DNA of 14,089 nt from DAOUFU01 sp034429275 (GTDB lineage Bacteria > Chloroflexota > Anaerolineae > Aggregatilineales > Aggregatilineaceae). The stretch's first letter is position 1; each line of letters opens with the position of its first letter. The translations under genes were made by a program, and so were the position numbers. Where the stretch lies: positions 1 through 14,089 of the forward strand of contig DAOUFU010000355.1 of assembly GCA_034429275.1 (NCBI GenBank), written 5' to 3'. Under the pieces are notes generated by a model that was given only the letters and a program-made list of their open reading frames with translations, had not been told where the DNA came from and searched no databases. Positions 6,225-14,089 of the stretch are shown in pieces.

Positions 6225-6260
6225 TGTCGAGCGTTTGCCTGACAGCCTTTGCTCATACCC
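6225..6260 (+). repeat. 36-bp dispersed intergenic repeat, copy 2
   Basis: Second copy of the element at 138-173 (29 of 36 identical). It ends 22 bp before the -35 of the transglutaminase-like gene. Either a dispersed intergenic element or a shared regulatory site would explain it. Confidence 0.5.
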
Positions 6261-6282
6261 CCGTGTGCCGTCCCCTGACCTT

Positions 6283-6311
6283 TTGGAATCAGTCGAGATT
6301 GTGGGTATGAT
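6283..6311 (+). promoter_or_regulatory. Promoter of the transglutaminase-like gene
   Basis: TTGGAA (6283-6288) and TATGAT (6306-6311) are separated by exactly 17 bp, a good housekeeping-type match. The predicted transcription start is at 6318-6319, which coincides with the A of an in-frame ATG at 6319, so the mRNA may be leaderless. Confidence 0.55.
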
Positions 6312-6318
6312 CTCCACT

Positions 6319-7542
6319 ATGAACGACAACGAGCGCCGCGACAACGCCATGACTCAACACCCGCTCGCTTCACGGCTGCGGATTCTGCTGCCCCTGCTGC
6401 TGGTACCCGCAACCATCCTGGTGGTCCAGTTCGCGCCCAAGAACAGCTCGGACGCGAAGAATCCCTCCGCTGCCGCAAACGTGCCCACTGTGGCCGCTCC
6501 GGCGAATGCGTCGCCCGATGCCCCGGTGCCGCTCTCGCCGCTTGAGGGCACCGTGTTTGTGGAATCGTCCCAAACGCTGACCTGGCTGTGGCCGCCCGGC
6601 CTGGCCCCAAACCAGGCTTTCGCGGTGCGTGTCGGCTCGGAACAGGACTGCCCGCGCGAAATCTGGACCGAAGATACTTCGCTGGATATCACCGAGGTGA
6701 TCGACAGCTTCGAACGCGAGGTCGGCTCGTTCTACTGGCAGGTAGTAGTCATCAACCGGGATGCAAAGGGCGACTTCGAGAGCACGGCCAGCGAATGGAG
6801 TCCGACCCAGACTCTTTACCGCGTGCGCCACATCAGCCCGACTCCCGTCCCGCCGGAGCAGCGATCCGAAGCCGCCCAGATGGTGGTGGACGCCGTGCCG
6901 CTGTTCGCCACGCGCACTCAGCCGCTCGCCGTGACCATCGACACCGCGCGCAGCTGGGTTTCGGCCCACAGCGACGCCTCCACCCAGGATTCGTTCGCGC
7001 CTGATTACAGTGACGCGCTCGCCATGATGGCCCGCAGCGAGCACGGCGAGAGCGACAGGCCGCGCCTGCTGTGCGACGGCCAGGCCACCGCCCTGCACAC
7101 CCTGCTGCTCGAACTCGGCATCGACAGCCGGCTCATCTTCCTCTACACCGATGTCGCCGACTCGATCCAGGAACACACTATTCTCGAAGTCTTCAACTGG
7201 GAAACGCAGCGGTGGGAGCTGCACGACGTGCTGAGCGATCGCTTCTTCGTGGACGAAAACGGCGACCGGGCCTCGATTGAGCGGGTGGTCTTTGGGCCGC
7301 TGGAATCGGTGAGCGTCTGCGGCCCCGATCACACCTGCGTGCCGATCCTGGACTCCGACTACCCCTACCGCCAGCATTTTGCCGCCTTCCGCTACGGCTA
7401 TACCAACGAGTTCTGGGTCAACCCGGACCGGTTCAATGTCAACAAGCGCTTCCCGTCCAACAACAATCGCAACCTGGCCGAATATCTGACCGGCAACCCG
7501 AACGATTTCATCTTCCGGTTCAACAGTTGGGAAGGCCAGTAA
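6319..7542 (+). CDS. Membrane-anchored extracytoplasmic transglutaminase-like protein
   Basis: The 407-residue product begins with a short charged N-terminus and one hydrophobic segment (20-38) that should act as an uncleaved anchor or signal peptide. An Ala/Pro/Ser-rich linker (about 39-69) and a beta-sandwich segment resembling a fibronectin type III domain (about 70-168, with WLW and WQVVVINRD strands) follow. The C-terminal half carries a transglutaminase-like core: C252 in LLCDGQA, H286 in EHTILEV and D303 in LHDVLSD form the expected Cys-His-Asp triad in order. Relatives act as cysteine proteases, peptidases or cross-linking enzymes; which of these applies is unknown. ATGs at 6307 and 6349 are alternatives, none with a clear Shine-Dalgarno site. 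I chose 6319 because it sits on the predicted transcription start. It ends 3 bp from the convergent ABC operon. Confidence 0.8.
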   Translation: MNDNERRDNAMTQHPLASRLRILLPLLLVPATILVVQFAPKNSSDAKNPSAAANVPTVAAPANASPDAPVPLSPLEGTVFVESSQTLTWLWPPGLAPNQAFAVRVGSEQDCPREIWTEDTSLDITEVIDSFEREVGSFYWQVVVINRDAKGDFESTASEWSPTQTLYRVRHISPTPVPPEQRSEAAQMVVDAVPLFATRTQPLAVTIDTARSWVSAHSDASTQDSFAPDYSDALAMMARSEHGESDRPRLLCDGQATALHTLLLELGIDSRLIFLYTDVADSIQEHTILEVFNWETQRWELHDVLSDRFFVDENGDRASIERVVFGPLESVSVCGPDHTCVPILDSDYPYRQHFAAFRYGYTNEFWVNPDRFNVNKRFPSNNNRNLAEYLTGNPNDFIFRFNSWEGQ

Positions 7543-7545
7543 CCC

Positions 7546-8265
7546 CTACTTCGCCCGCGTATCGACCAGCCGTCCATCGCGCAGTTCGTGCACCACGTCC
7601 GCTTCCATCATGACCTGCGGATCATGCGTCACGACCACCAGCGTCACGCCGCGTTCTTCGACCAGCCGCCGCAGCAGGTCGAGAATCCGGCGGCCCGTGC
7701 GCGTATCCAGCTGGCCGGTCGGCTCGTCGGCCAGCACCAGGTCGGGCTGTTCGGCCAGGGCGCGCGCAATGGCGACTCGCTGCTGCTCGCCGCCGGAAAG
7801 TTCGTAGGGCCGGTGATGAGCGCGTTCGCGCAGGCCCACCCACGCCAACGCCTCTTCTACGCGCGCCTCTCGCTCGCCAGGTGAGATTCCGCGCATCCGC
7901 AGCGGAACGCCCACGTTTTCGCGCGCGTCCAGCAGCGGCATCAACCCGAAACTTTGAAAGATGAAGCCCAGCCGGTGCAGCCGCAGGTCGAGCCGCTCGC
8001 GCTCGCTGAGGGCAGACAGTGGGCGGCCCAGCACCATGATGCTGCCCTGCGTTGGCATATCCAGGCCCGCGATCAGGTTCAGCAGCGTGGTCTTGCCCGA
8101 CCCCGACCGCCCGACAATCGCCGTCATCCGGTGAGGCCACACATCGAAGGTCACATCATTCACCGCGTGGATGTCTTCGCCCGCCAGGTGATAGATGCGG
8201 TGCACGTGCGACAGGCTGATGATCGGCTCGCGGCTGGTGGAAAAATCGCCGGGTGGGGTGCTCAT
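7546..8265 (-). CDS. ABC transporter ATP-binding protein, MacB/LolD type
   Basis: This 239-residue protein is a complete nucleotide-binding subunit that powers the FtsX-type permeases upstream in the operon. It shows Walker A GRSGSGKT (52-59), the Q-loop glutamine about 104 (GFIFQSFGL), signature LSGGEQQ (156-162), Walker B LVLADEP (176-182) followed by the D-loop, and the switch histidine 214 (VTHD). FIFQSFGLMPLLDARENV is typical of the MacB/LolD/BceA branch. The ATG at 8265 is preferred over an in-frame upstream start that would overlap the previous gene by 71 bp. Only 4 nt separate it from the preceding stop, and its likely ribosome-binding site GAGGAG (8284-8279) lies inside that gene's last codons. 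It is the last gene of the operon. Confidence 0.96.
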   Translation of the reverse strand: MSTPPGDFSTSREPIISLSHVHRIYHLAGEDIHAVNDVTFDVWPHRMTAIVGRSGSGKTTLLNLIAGLDMPTQGSIMVLGRPLSALSERERLDLRLHRLGFIFQSFGLMPLLDARENVGVPLRMRGISPGEREARVEEALAWVGLRERAHHRPYELSGGEQQRVAIARALAEQPDLVLADEPTGQLDTRTGRRILDLLRRLVEERGVTLVVVTHDPQVMMEADVVHELRDGRLVDTRAK

Positions 8266-8269
8266 GGGT

Positions 8270-9235
8270 TTAATCGATCTCCTCGTCGCCTGGTTCGCCG
8301 TTTGTTTCGTGCCGGGCAGCCTGCTCCGGCCACACGCCAATGTGATCCTCGTTCAGCCGCAGCAGCACACGGTCTTCCATGCCCAACGTGTCGATATATG
8401 CTTCCGGCAGCTGCAAGCGCCCGGCCCGGTCGAGAATGGCATATTCCTCTTCGGAGATCGCCACGTCGCCGTCGCGGCGGCGCAGAATCTCGGTGCTGGT
8501 GCGCCCGTCGCGCATCCCGATCACCCGGTCCACACGGGTAGCCACCGTCATGTCGTGCGTCACCACGATGATCGTCACAGCAAACTCGGCGTTGAGCGCC
8601 CGCAGCGCGTGGAAGATCGCCTCGGCAGAGGTGCTGTCCACCTCGCCGGTCGGCTCGTCGGCCAGCAGCAGCGCCGGGCGGTTAGACATGCCCACCGCAA
8701 TAGCCACCCGCTGCTGTTCGCCACCCGAAAGGCGATCCGGGCGGTGGCGGAGCCGGTCGGCCAGCCCGACCCGCGCCAGCAGCTCGACGGCGCGCGCGCG
8801 GCGTTCGCGCGCAGGCACGCCCGCCAGCGCCATCGGCAGCTCAACATTTTCCTGCGCGGTCAGGTAGGGCAGCAGGTTCCGCGCCGTCTGCTGCCAGACA
8901 AACCCGACCACGTGCCGCCGGTAGCGCACCTGGTCGCGGCGAGTCATCTCCAGCAGGTTATACGCGCCCACGCGCACCTGCCCGGCGGTCGGGACATCCA
9001 GCCCGCCCAGAATGTTCATCAGCGTGGACTTGCCCGACCCCGACGGCCCCACCAGCGCCATCATCTCGCCCTGGCGCACCACCAGGTCCAGCCCTTGCAA
9101 GGCCACCACTTCGAGATCGGCCACTTTATAAATCTTGACCAGGTTCTCACACTCGATGAACACCGGGCGCGCGTCGCCCTGGCCGTTCACCGCTTCGCCT
9201 GCCGGCACTGTGCCCATCCGCGATCCTGCCCCCAT
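8270..9235 (-). CDS. ABC transporter ATP-binding protein with AbrB/SpoVT-like C-terminal tail
   Basis: The 321-residue product is the second ATPase of the operon. Core motifs are Walker A GPSGSGKS (63-70), a Q-loop in FVWQQTARNLLPY (about 115), signature LSGGEQQ (169-175), Walker B LLLADEP (189-195) and H227 (VTHD). It is about 80 residues longer than a minimal MacB/LolD ATPase. The extra tail at about 261-303 reads as a swapped-hairpin AbrB/SpoVT-like fold: ILDRAGRLQLPEAYIDTLGM, then DRVLLRL and HIGVWP. Whether it binds DNA or serves for assembly is unknown. Signature-following residues are AVG rather than the usual ARA. The start is either ATG 9235 or ATG 9217; I use 9235, 10 nt after the permease stop. 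Confidence 0.93.
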   Translation of the reverse strand: MGAGSRMGTVPAGEAVNGQGDARPVFIECENLVKIYKVADLEVVALQGLDLVVRQGEMMALVGPSGSGKSTLMNILGGLDVPTAGQVRVGAYNLLEMTRRDQVRYRRHVVGFVWQQTARNLLPYLTAQENVELPMALAGVPARERRARAVELLARVGLADRLRHRPDRLSGGEQQRVAIAVGMSNRPALLLADEPTGEVDSTSAEAIFHALRALNAEFAVTIIVVTHDMTVATRVDRVIGMRDGRTSTEILRRRDGDVAISEEEYAILDRAGRLQLPEAYIDTLGMEDRVLLRLNEDHIGVWPEQAARHETNGEPGDEEID

Positions 9236-9245
9236 AACCGAACTC

Positions 9246-12200
9246 TCACTCTTCACCCAGGCGCAGCACCTGGTTAACACTCATCCGCCGCACAACGATC
9301 GCCGCCGCCGCCATCAGCGCGGTGAACGACCCCACCAGCGCCGCCAGCATTCCGGCCAGGTTCAGCCAAGGGATTTTGAGCGTCTCACCCCCGGCCAGCG
9401 CCAGAAACGGCAGCAGCAAATAGGCCAGCCCCAGCCCGATCAGGCTGCCCACCACCAGCGCGGGCGTGATCAGCACCGCCTGCTCGATCAGCAGCAGCCG
9501 CCAGAGATGGCCCGCGTCCCATCCCAGCGCGCGCAGCACCCCAAAGCTGAACGCGCGCTGCCGCGCCGTCACCACCAGGTAAAAGGCGAAATCGAGCAGC
9601 GCCAGCAGCAGGCTGATCCAGAAGCCCGCGTAAAGCATCCCCGCGACGGCGCTGGGCAGCGGCTCGCGTTGGATTTCCCCATAGCGATCCCAGGCATAGC
9701 TCACACCGCGCACACCGGACATACTCGCCAACGCGCGCCGGAGCGCGTCGGACGGTTCGCGGTCGGCCAGCTCCAGCCACGCCATATTCTCATCAAAATA
9801 GGCGCTGGGAATGGCGGCCTGGTTCAGCACCGGGCGAATCAGGCCGGTTAACGTGATCATCACCAGGTCGTTTTCGCCCAGCGAGGGCACCCGCACATCG
9901 CGCGGCAGCACGCCGACCACGCGGTAGCCGATCTCCACCGCTCCGGTCCCCAGGTCGAGCACGAGGTTTTTCTCGCTGCCCACCGCCAGCGGAGGGTCCG
10001 CTGCCATGCGGACCGCGCCGCGCCCGGCGAACATCTCGGCGAAGGCCGCCGAGACCACCACCGAAATCCGGCCTATCTCCGGCTCATTGACCACGATGCT
10101 CGGCTCGTTCATCTGCCCGGCCCAGCGGCCCATGCGGTAACTGAGGCGCATCTGGCCCGGCCCGTCGATTTCTTCCACCGCGCCGGAGACGATCCGGGCG
10201 CTCACGCCGCGCACCCGCTCGACATTGGACTGAGCCGAGATCCACGAGGCCGCGTAAGGGTTGGCGACTCGCGCTTCCGCCCACACCACGCCGGGCTGAT
10301 CCTCAAAGCTGGCCACCGTGGTGGCCGTGCCGAAGGAGTCGAGTGTAGCCACGCGGTCGAGATAGAGTGTGTGCTCAAAGGCGTCAAAATTCCCCTGGCG
10401 GCTGTTGATCCCCACCCGCATCAGGGAGTAAGGCGGCCTGCCCTGGGTGGGCATCGGTCCACTGAACGTCAGCCACCGGTCTACCGGGGTCGGCACGGCC
10501 TGTTCGCCGCCCGCCGCGCCCGGATCGCTGTCCACCGCCCCGCCGATCGCCGGCTGTACCAGCCGAACGCGGTAAGGCACCCCCAGCGCATCCTGCACAT
10601 AAGCCGAAAGCTGCACCGCAACCGGCGGATCGTCCGCACGGCGCGGGGCCAGTGAATAGACCTGCACCGTCAGCGTGCGAGCGGTGACGGGCAGCGCCAA
10701 TCCGGGTGACGGCGGCACGGCGATCCCCTCCAGCGGCGCGACCTGGTCGGCCATCTCCGGGAAGGCCGCCGCCAGCGCCGCCGGGTCCACGCCGAGGATA
10801 TGCACGTCGCCGCGCGCCATTGTGCCGGGATCGCCGACGGCGTGCAGGATCAGCGCCTGGGCCACAACGCCGCTGGCGCGCAGCGGTAGTTTCTGAAAGA
10901 CCGTCCCCAGGCCGTCGCCATCCAGTTGCGCGGGGTTCACGTCCACGCGCGCGCCGCCGCCGGTATCGGCGCGGGCCGACTCCCACGCGCCCCGGTCGCG
11001 CGTCGCCGACAGCCCCAGCGAGGCCGTGCCCAGCGCCAGCGTGCCGATCAGCAGCAGGACGAGCTGGGCATAGTGGCCGGGATCGCGCGCGACATTCCAC
11101 ACCGCCAGCGGCGCGGTCAGGCGGCGGCCCCGTTCCAGCACGCGCGCCGCCAGGTCGGCCAGTGCGGGGAACAGCCGCAGCCACAGCATAGCCGCGCCGG
11201 TCAGCACCAGGGCCGGGGCCAGCAGGTTGAACGGGTCGTTCAGGCCGCCGGTCTCGTTGAGGTTATCGGCAATCAGCGCGATCACGTCGCGCGGTGCAGC
11301 GATGAGGTTGTTCAGCAGGTGATCGAACCTGCCGCCCACCAGGTAATAGAGCCGCAGCATGAAGCCCGCCCCGATGGCCAGCAGCACGCCATCCAGCCAG
11401 AGCCGCGCCCAGGCCGGGCGTGTGGGTGGGCGCGAGGGCGCCTCTTTGAGCCGCAGCAGCGACCGGCGCGCCGCCGGAAACGCGGGCAGAATCAGCACCA
11501 GCGCCGCCGCCAGCGCCGCCAGCGCGCTGAGGGTCAGCGAAAGGGGCGGCACGTTCAGCGCCCCCAACTGCTCACCGCCCAGCGCCGCCGCCAGCGGCCC
11601 GACCCGTTCCAGCAGCAGCATATAGCCGATGCTCATCAACGGCCCGGTCAGCGCGCCCACCAGCGCCAGCACCCCCACCATCACCGCCTGCATGGCGATC
11701 AGTTGGGCCGCGCTGCCGCCCCGGCTGACGATGGTGCTCCATTCCGTCCCCTGCTGCTCCAACACCAGCGCCACCGTGTTCACCAGGTGATACAACATCA
11801 GGACCAGCACCGCGCCGGAGAGCAGAATGATCGGCCCTTCAGTCTCTTTAACATCGCGCGAAAAACCCTGGAGCACCGCCGTCAGCCCCGAAAGCACGGT
11901 GATCCCCGGATGCAGCGGACTCAACCGGCCCTGGAGCGTGCTCAGGCGCTCGTTCACCTCGCCGATGTTCGCGGCGCGGATGGCGCTGGTGTTGGTCTCG
12001 ATCCGGTAGATGTAGCTGCTGCCCGGCACGACATCGGCCAGCCAGTCGGTATAGGCTTCGGGCAGCGCCGCCATGCCGTGATCGTAGCGGAACTGGCCGA
12101 TGCCCTGCTCGACGGTCGCGCCTTCGAGAAAATTGCGGTTACCTTCCCAGATCGGATCCGCCGGGTCTTTCGGCTCGACGATGCCGACCACCACCACCGA

Positions 12201-12860
12201 GGCCACATGGCCGCTGCCATCGGGCAGGATGGTGCCCAGCACCAACCGGCTGCCCAGTTCCAGCCCGGCTTTTTTCGCCACCGTCGGCGTGATCACGACC
12301 TCGACCTGTCCACGGTTGTAGGGGCCGATCTGCCGCGCCTGCTGTTCGGCGTCGCTCAGCCCGGTGGGATCGACTGCGTCCGGCGGGGGCAGGCGCACCG
12401 GCCAGCGCCCCGCGACCAGCGTCAGCAGTTCCGGCATGTTCTCGAAGGCAAACGGCTGATAGGCCCGGCCCGTGCGCGACGAGAACGCGGTCACCGGCTC
12501 GCCGTAGCGGTAGATATAGCCGCCGGTGACCAGTTGTGGCAGGTTCAGCCCGCCCTGCGTGGTGGGCGGTGTGTAGTCCGCGCGGATGTAGTGACGCATC
12601 CCCGCCGCCAGGTTGCCCAGTTGCGCCCGCACGATGGCATAGGCCTCATCGGAGAGCGGCTCATCCTTGACGATCAGCGAAATCAGCAAATCCTGCGGCG
12701 CGGCGCTGCCGAGCGCATGACGCAACCCGATATCCGTCACCGCGCGGATGTAAAACGGTCCCAACGCGAAGAAGCCGGTCAGCAGGCACACCGCCAGCAG
12801 CAGCATGGTCAGCGAGCGCCACGAGCGCCGCATCCGCTTGACGATCAGGCCAGGAGTCAC
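9246..12860 (-). CDS. FtsX-like ABC permease, large two-domain form
   Basis: This 1204-residue integral membrane protein is one of two permeases of the operon. About ten membrane segments are visible: 17-38, then about 343-367, 388-418 and 437-462 (first FtsX domain), about 489-508, 546-563 and 597-617, and a C-terminal trio at about 1071-1098, 1118-1152 and 1165-1190 (second FtsX domain, with the VTARQRAFSFGVLRALGW coupling segment). Two large extracytoplasmic regions (about 39-342 and 618-1067) are mostly predicted beta structure. This layout is that of MacB/Lol/Bce-type permeases that extrude lipoproteins or peptides or transmit force. The GTG start at 12860 has GGGAG 10 nt upstream and follows the previous stop by 2 nt. 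Its C-terminus (VVRRMSVNQVLRLGEE) mirrors that of the upstream paralogue. Confidence 0.92.
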   Translation of the reverse strand: MTPGLIVKRMRRSWRSLTMLLLAVCLLTGFFALGPFYIRAVTDIGLRHALGSAAPQDLLISLIVKDEPLSDEAYAIVRAQLGNLAAGMRHYIRADYTPPTTQGGLNLPQLVTGGYIYRYGEPVTAFSSRTGRAYQPFAFENMPELLTLVAGRWPVRLPPPDAVDPTGLSDAEQQARQIGPYNRGQVEVVITPTVAKKAGLELGSRLVLGTILPDGSGHVASVVVVGIVEPKDPADPIWEGNRNFLEGATVEQGIGQFRYDHGMAALPEAYTDWLADVVPGSSYIYRIETNTSAIRAANIGEVNERLSTLQGRLSPLHPGITVLSGLTAVLQGFSRDVKETEGPIILLSGAVLVLMLYHLVNTVALVLEQQGTEWSTIVSRGGSAAQLIAMQAVMVGVLALVGALTGPLMSIGYMLLLERVGPLAAALGGEQLGALNVPPLSLTLSALAALAAALVLILPAFPAARRSLLRLKEAPSRPPTRPAWARLWLDGVLLAIGAGFMLRLYYLVGGRFDHLLNNLIAAPRDVIALIADNLNETGGLNDPFNLLAPALVLTGAAMLWLRLFPALADLAARVLERGRRLTAPLAVWNVARDPGHYAQLVLLLIGTLALGTASLGLSATRDRGAWESARADTGGGARVDVNPAQLDGDGLGTVFQKLPLRASGVVAQALILHAVGDPGTMARGDVHILGVDPAALAAAFPEMADQVAPLEGIAVPPSPGLALPVTARTLTVQVYSLAPRRADDPPVAVQLSAYVQDALGVPYRVRLVQPAIGGAVDSDPGAAGGEQAVPTPVDRWLTFSGPMPTQGRPPYSLMRVGINSRQGNFDAFEHTLYLDRVATLDSFGTATTVASFEDQPGVVWAEARVANPYAASWISAQSNVERVRGVSARIVSGAVEEIDGPGQMRLSYRMGRWAGQMNEPSIVVNEPEIGRISVVVSAAFAEMFAGRGAVRMAADPPLAVGSEKNLVLDLGTGAVEIGYRVVGVLPRDVRVPSLGENDLVMITLTGLIRPVLNQAAIPSAYFDENMAWLELADREPSDALRRALASMSGVRGVSYAWDRYGEIQREPLPSAVAGMLYAGFWISLLLALLDFAFYLVVTARQRAFSFGVLRALGWDAGHLWRLLLIEQAVLITPALVVGSLIGLGLAYLLLPFLALAGGETLKIPWLNLAGMLAALVGSFTALMAAAAIVVRRMSVNQVLRLGEE

Positions 12861-12862
12861 GC

Positions 12863-14089
12863 TTATTCATCTCCCAGGCGCAGCGTGCGCGCCAGCGACA
12901 TCTGCCGCACCAGCAGCAAGCTCGATCCCAACACCAGCCCCATCACGCCTCCCATCATCAGCGCATATTCGATCAGCCGCCGGACCTCAACGCGCATCAC
13001 AAACGGCGGCACGATATCTTCGCCGGTTGCGCCCAAGGCCAGCGTGGGCACCACCTGCCCCGCCAGCACCGCCCCCAATACCGCGCCCAGCGCCACGCCG
13101 ATCGCCATGACAAACGCCTGCTCCAGCGCCAGCGCGGCCACCACGCGCAGCGCCGAGAGACCCAGCGCGCGCAGTACGCCAAACTCGGTGCGGCGGGCCT
13201 GGGCCGTCAGCCCGGCATAGGTGAGCAGCCCAACCACGCTGAGCACCAGCGCCGTGATGAACGCCAGGTACATCAGCCCCAGCAGGCCCAGCCCCAGCGG
13301 GTTCGCGCGCAGCCTGCCCAGTTCACCGGCCAGCGAAGTCTGGCTCAAGATCACGACATGACCGTTATCTGCACCTTCGATCTGCTCGACCAGCGCCTCG
13401 ACCGCCGCCTGGTCGATCCGGTCGAAGCCCGGAGCCAGCCGCAGCCAGGCCTCATCGGCATAGACTGCCGCGCTGGGCCGCTGGTTGAGCCGGTAGAGCA
13501 GGTCGCGCGAGTCCACCACCATGAACGAATCCCCGGCAGGGACGGCCTCACCCGGCGCGCGGTCATACAGCGAGGGAAAATAGTCCGCCGTGCCCACCGC
13601 GCGGAACTGGGGATTCACGCCGCCGATGTTATACAGGGTGAACGGGGCGGCGTTGGGGCCGACGGTCAGGCTGTTGGCGGCCTGCATCCGGCGGCTGATG
13701 ATGGCGGGGATCGGCCCACGATCCGGGTAATTGAGGTTGAGGCCCACCCGCGAGCGCTGCGCGTCCTGGTCCCAGCACGCGATCAACCCGCTGGTCCGCG
13801 AATCGTCCAGCGCCAGCGCGGAGACCGTCCCCTCTGCCGTCGCGCCCTGGTCATAGGCGAACTGCCACTGCTCCGCCCGCCCACCGAAGGGATCGAACGG
13901 CGTCACCTGCCCGGCAGCATCGATCAACGTGAGGTCGGCCACGGTCAGGCGCATCCCGCTCTGACCGGTCGAGGCCGGGCTGCGATACTGCCAGAAGATC
14001 GAGACCAGGTTGAGCGGGCCGACCGGTGAATAGGCCAGCGCGGCGAGATCGGCTTCCAGGTAGGCCCAGCCGGTGGCGAGATAGCTGCG
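12863..14089 (-). CDS. FtsX-like ABC permease, partial (5' end outside window)
   Basis: The reading frame stays open to the window edge, so only the last 408 residues are seen; the ATG at 13954 is internal. The visible part has an extracytoplasmic beta-rich region (LNLVSIFWQYRSP then LTVADLTLIDAAG), a mixed domain, and a C-terminal FtsX domain with membrane segments at about 266-292, 315-345 and 372-395 of the fragment. Between the first two is the cytoplasmic coupling segment AQARRTEFGVLRALGLS. It ends in MSLARTLRLGDE. Sequence blocks are shared with the next permease, so the two are paralogues and probably pair as a heterodimer. The first membrane segment and N-terminal FtsX domain, if present, lie beyond the window. 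The operon promoter is likewise not visible. Confidence 0.9.
   Translation of the reverse strand, partial: RSYLATGWAYLEADLAALAYSPVGPLNLVSIFWQYRSPASTGQSGMRLTVADLTLIDAAGQVTPFDPFGGRAEQWQFAYDQGATAEGTVSALALDDSRTSGLIACWDQDAQRSRVGLNLNYPDRGPIPAIISRRMQAANSLTVGPNAAPFTLYNIGGVNPQFRAVGTADYFPSLYDRAPGEAVPAGDSFMVVDSRDLLYRLNQRPSAAVYADEAWLRLAPGFDRIDQAAVEALVEQIEGADNGHVVILSQTSLAGELGRLRANPLGLGLLGLMYLAFITALVLSVVGLLTYAGLTAQARRTEFGVLRALGLSALRVVAALALEQAFVMAIGVALGAVLGAVLAGQVVPTLALGATGEDIVPPFVMRVEVRRLIEYALMMGGVMGLVLGSSLLLVRQMSLARTLRLGDE

Noticed and set aside
10926..13220. 764-codon open frame antisense to the permeases
   Set aside because: It spans two clear permease genes on the opposite strand, is Gln/Arg/His-rich and shows no family motif.
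13352..13954. ATG 13954 as the true start of the last permease
   Set aside because: The frame remains open for 45 more codons to the window edge and these read as a continuous extracytoplasmic domain, so the gene is cut by the window.

Overview
The window is GC-rich (judged by eye, about 65%) and tightly packed. Gene content suggests a member of the Chloroflexota, probably Anaerolineae-like: a 963-residue SecA with a C-terminal zinc tail, a split B12-binding methylmalonyl-CoA mutase subunit paired with MeaB, very long FtsX-type ABC permeases, and short palindromes between genes. The taxonomic call is inference from gene style; no marker for placement such as rRNA is present.

Layout. Positions 1-312 are gene-free and hold a strong palindrome, one copy of a 36-bp repeat, a 17-bp tandem repeat and the intrinsic terminator of secA. 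secA (minus, 313-3204) follows, with an extended -10 promoter and a good ribosome-binding site. Upstream of it on the same strand lies an unrecognised tail-anchored membrane protein (3336-3914). A single-domain response regulator (4072-4446, plus) is divergent from it. The 200 bp after the regulator are unusually AT-rich and then rich in hairpins. They hold a tandem 11-bp direct repeat, an extended -10, about 100 nt of foldable sequence and a canonical terminator, so a small RNA is the best explanation.

The minus-strand pair at 4647-6055 encodes the B12-binding subunit of methylmalonyl-CoA mutase (or a related acyl-CoA mutase) and its chaperone GTPase MeaB, overlapping by ATGA. The catalytic mutase subunit is not in the window. 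A membrane-anchored, secreted transglutaminase-like protein (6319-7542, plus) follows, possibly on a leaderless mRNA. It ends 3 bp from the convergent end of an ABC operon.

The rest (7546-14089, minus) is a four-gene MacB/Lol/Bce-type ABC operon, read from high to low coordinates: an FtsX permease cut by the window edge, a 1204-residue FtsX permease paralogous to it, an ATPase with an AbrB/SpoVT-like tail, and a second ATPase. Spacings of 2, 10 and 4 nt suggest translational coupling. The two permeases plus two ATPases probably form one heteromeric complex that moves a lipid, lipoprotein or peptide substrate, or transmits force across the membrane. The substrate cannot be told from the sequence. 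The most novel-looking items are the candidate small RNA with its tandem-repeat promoter (4483-4626) and the AbrB-like tail on the ABC ATPase.
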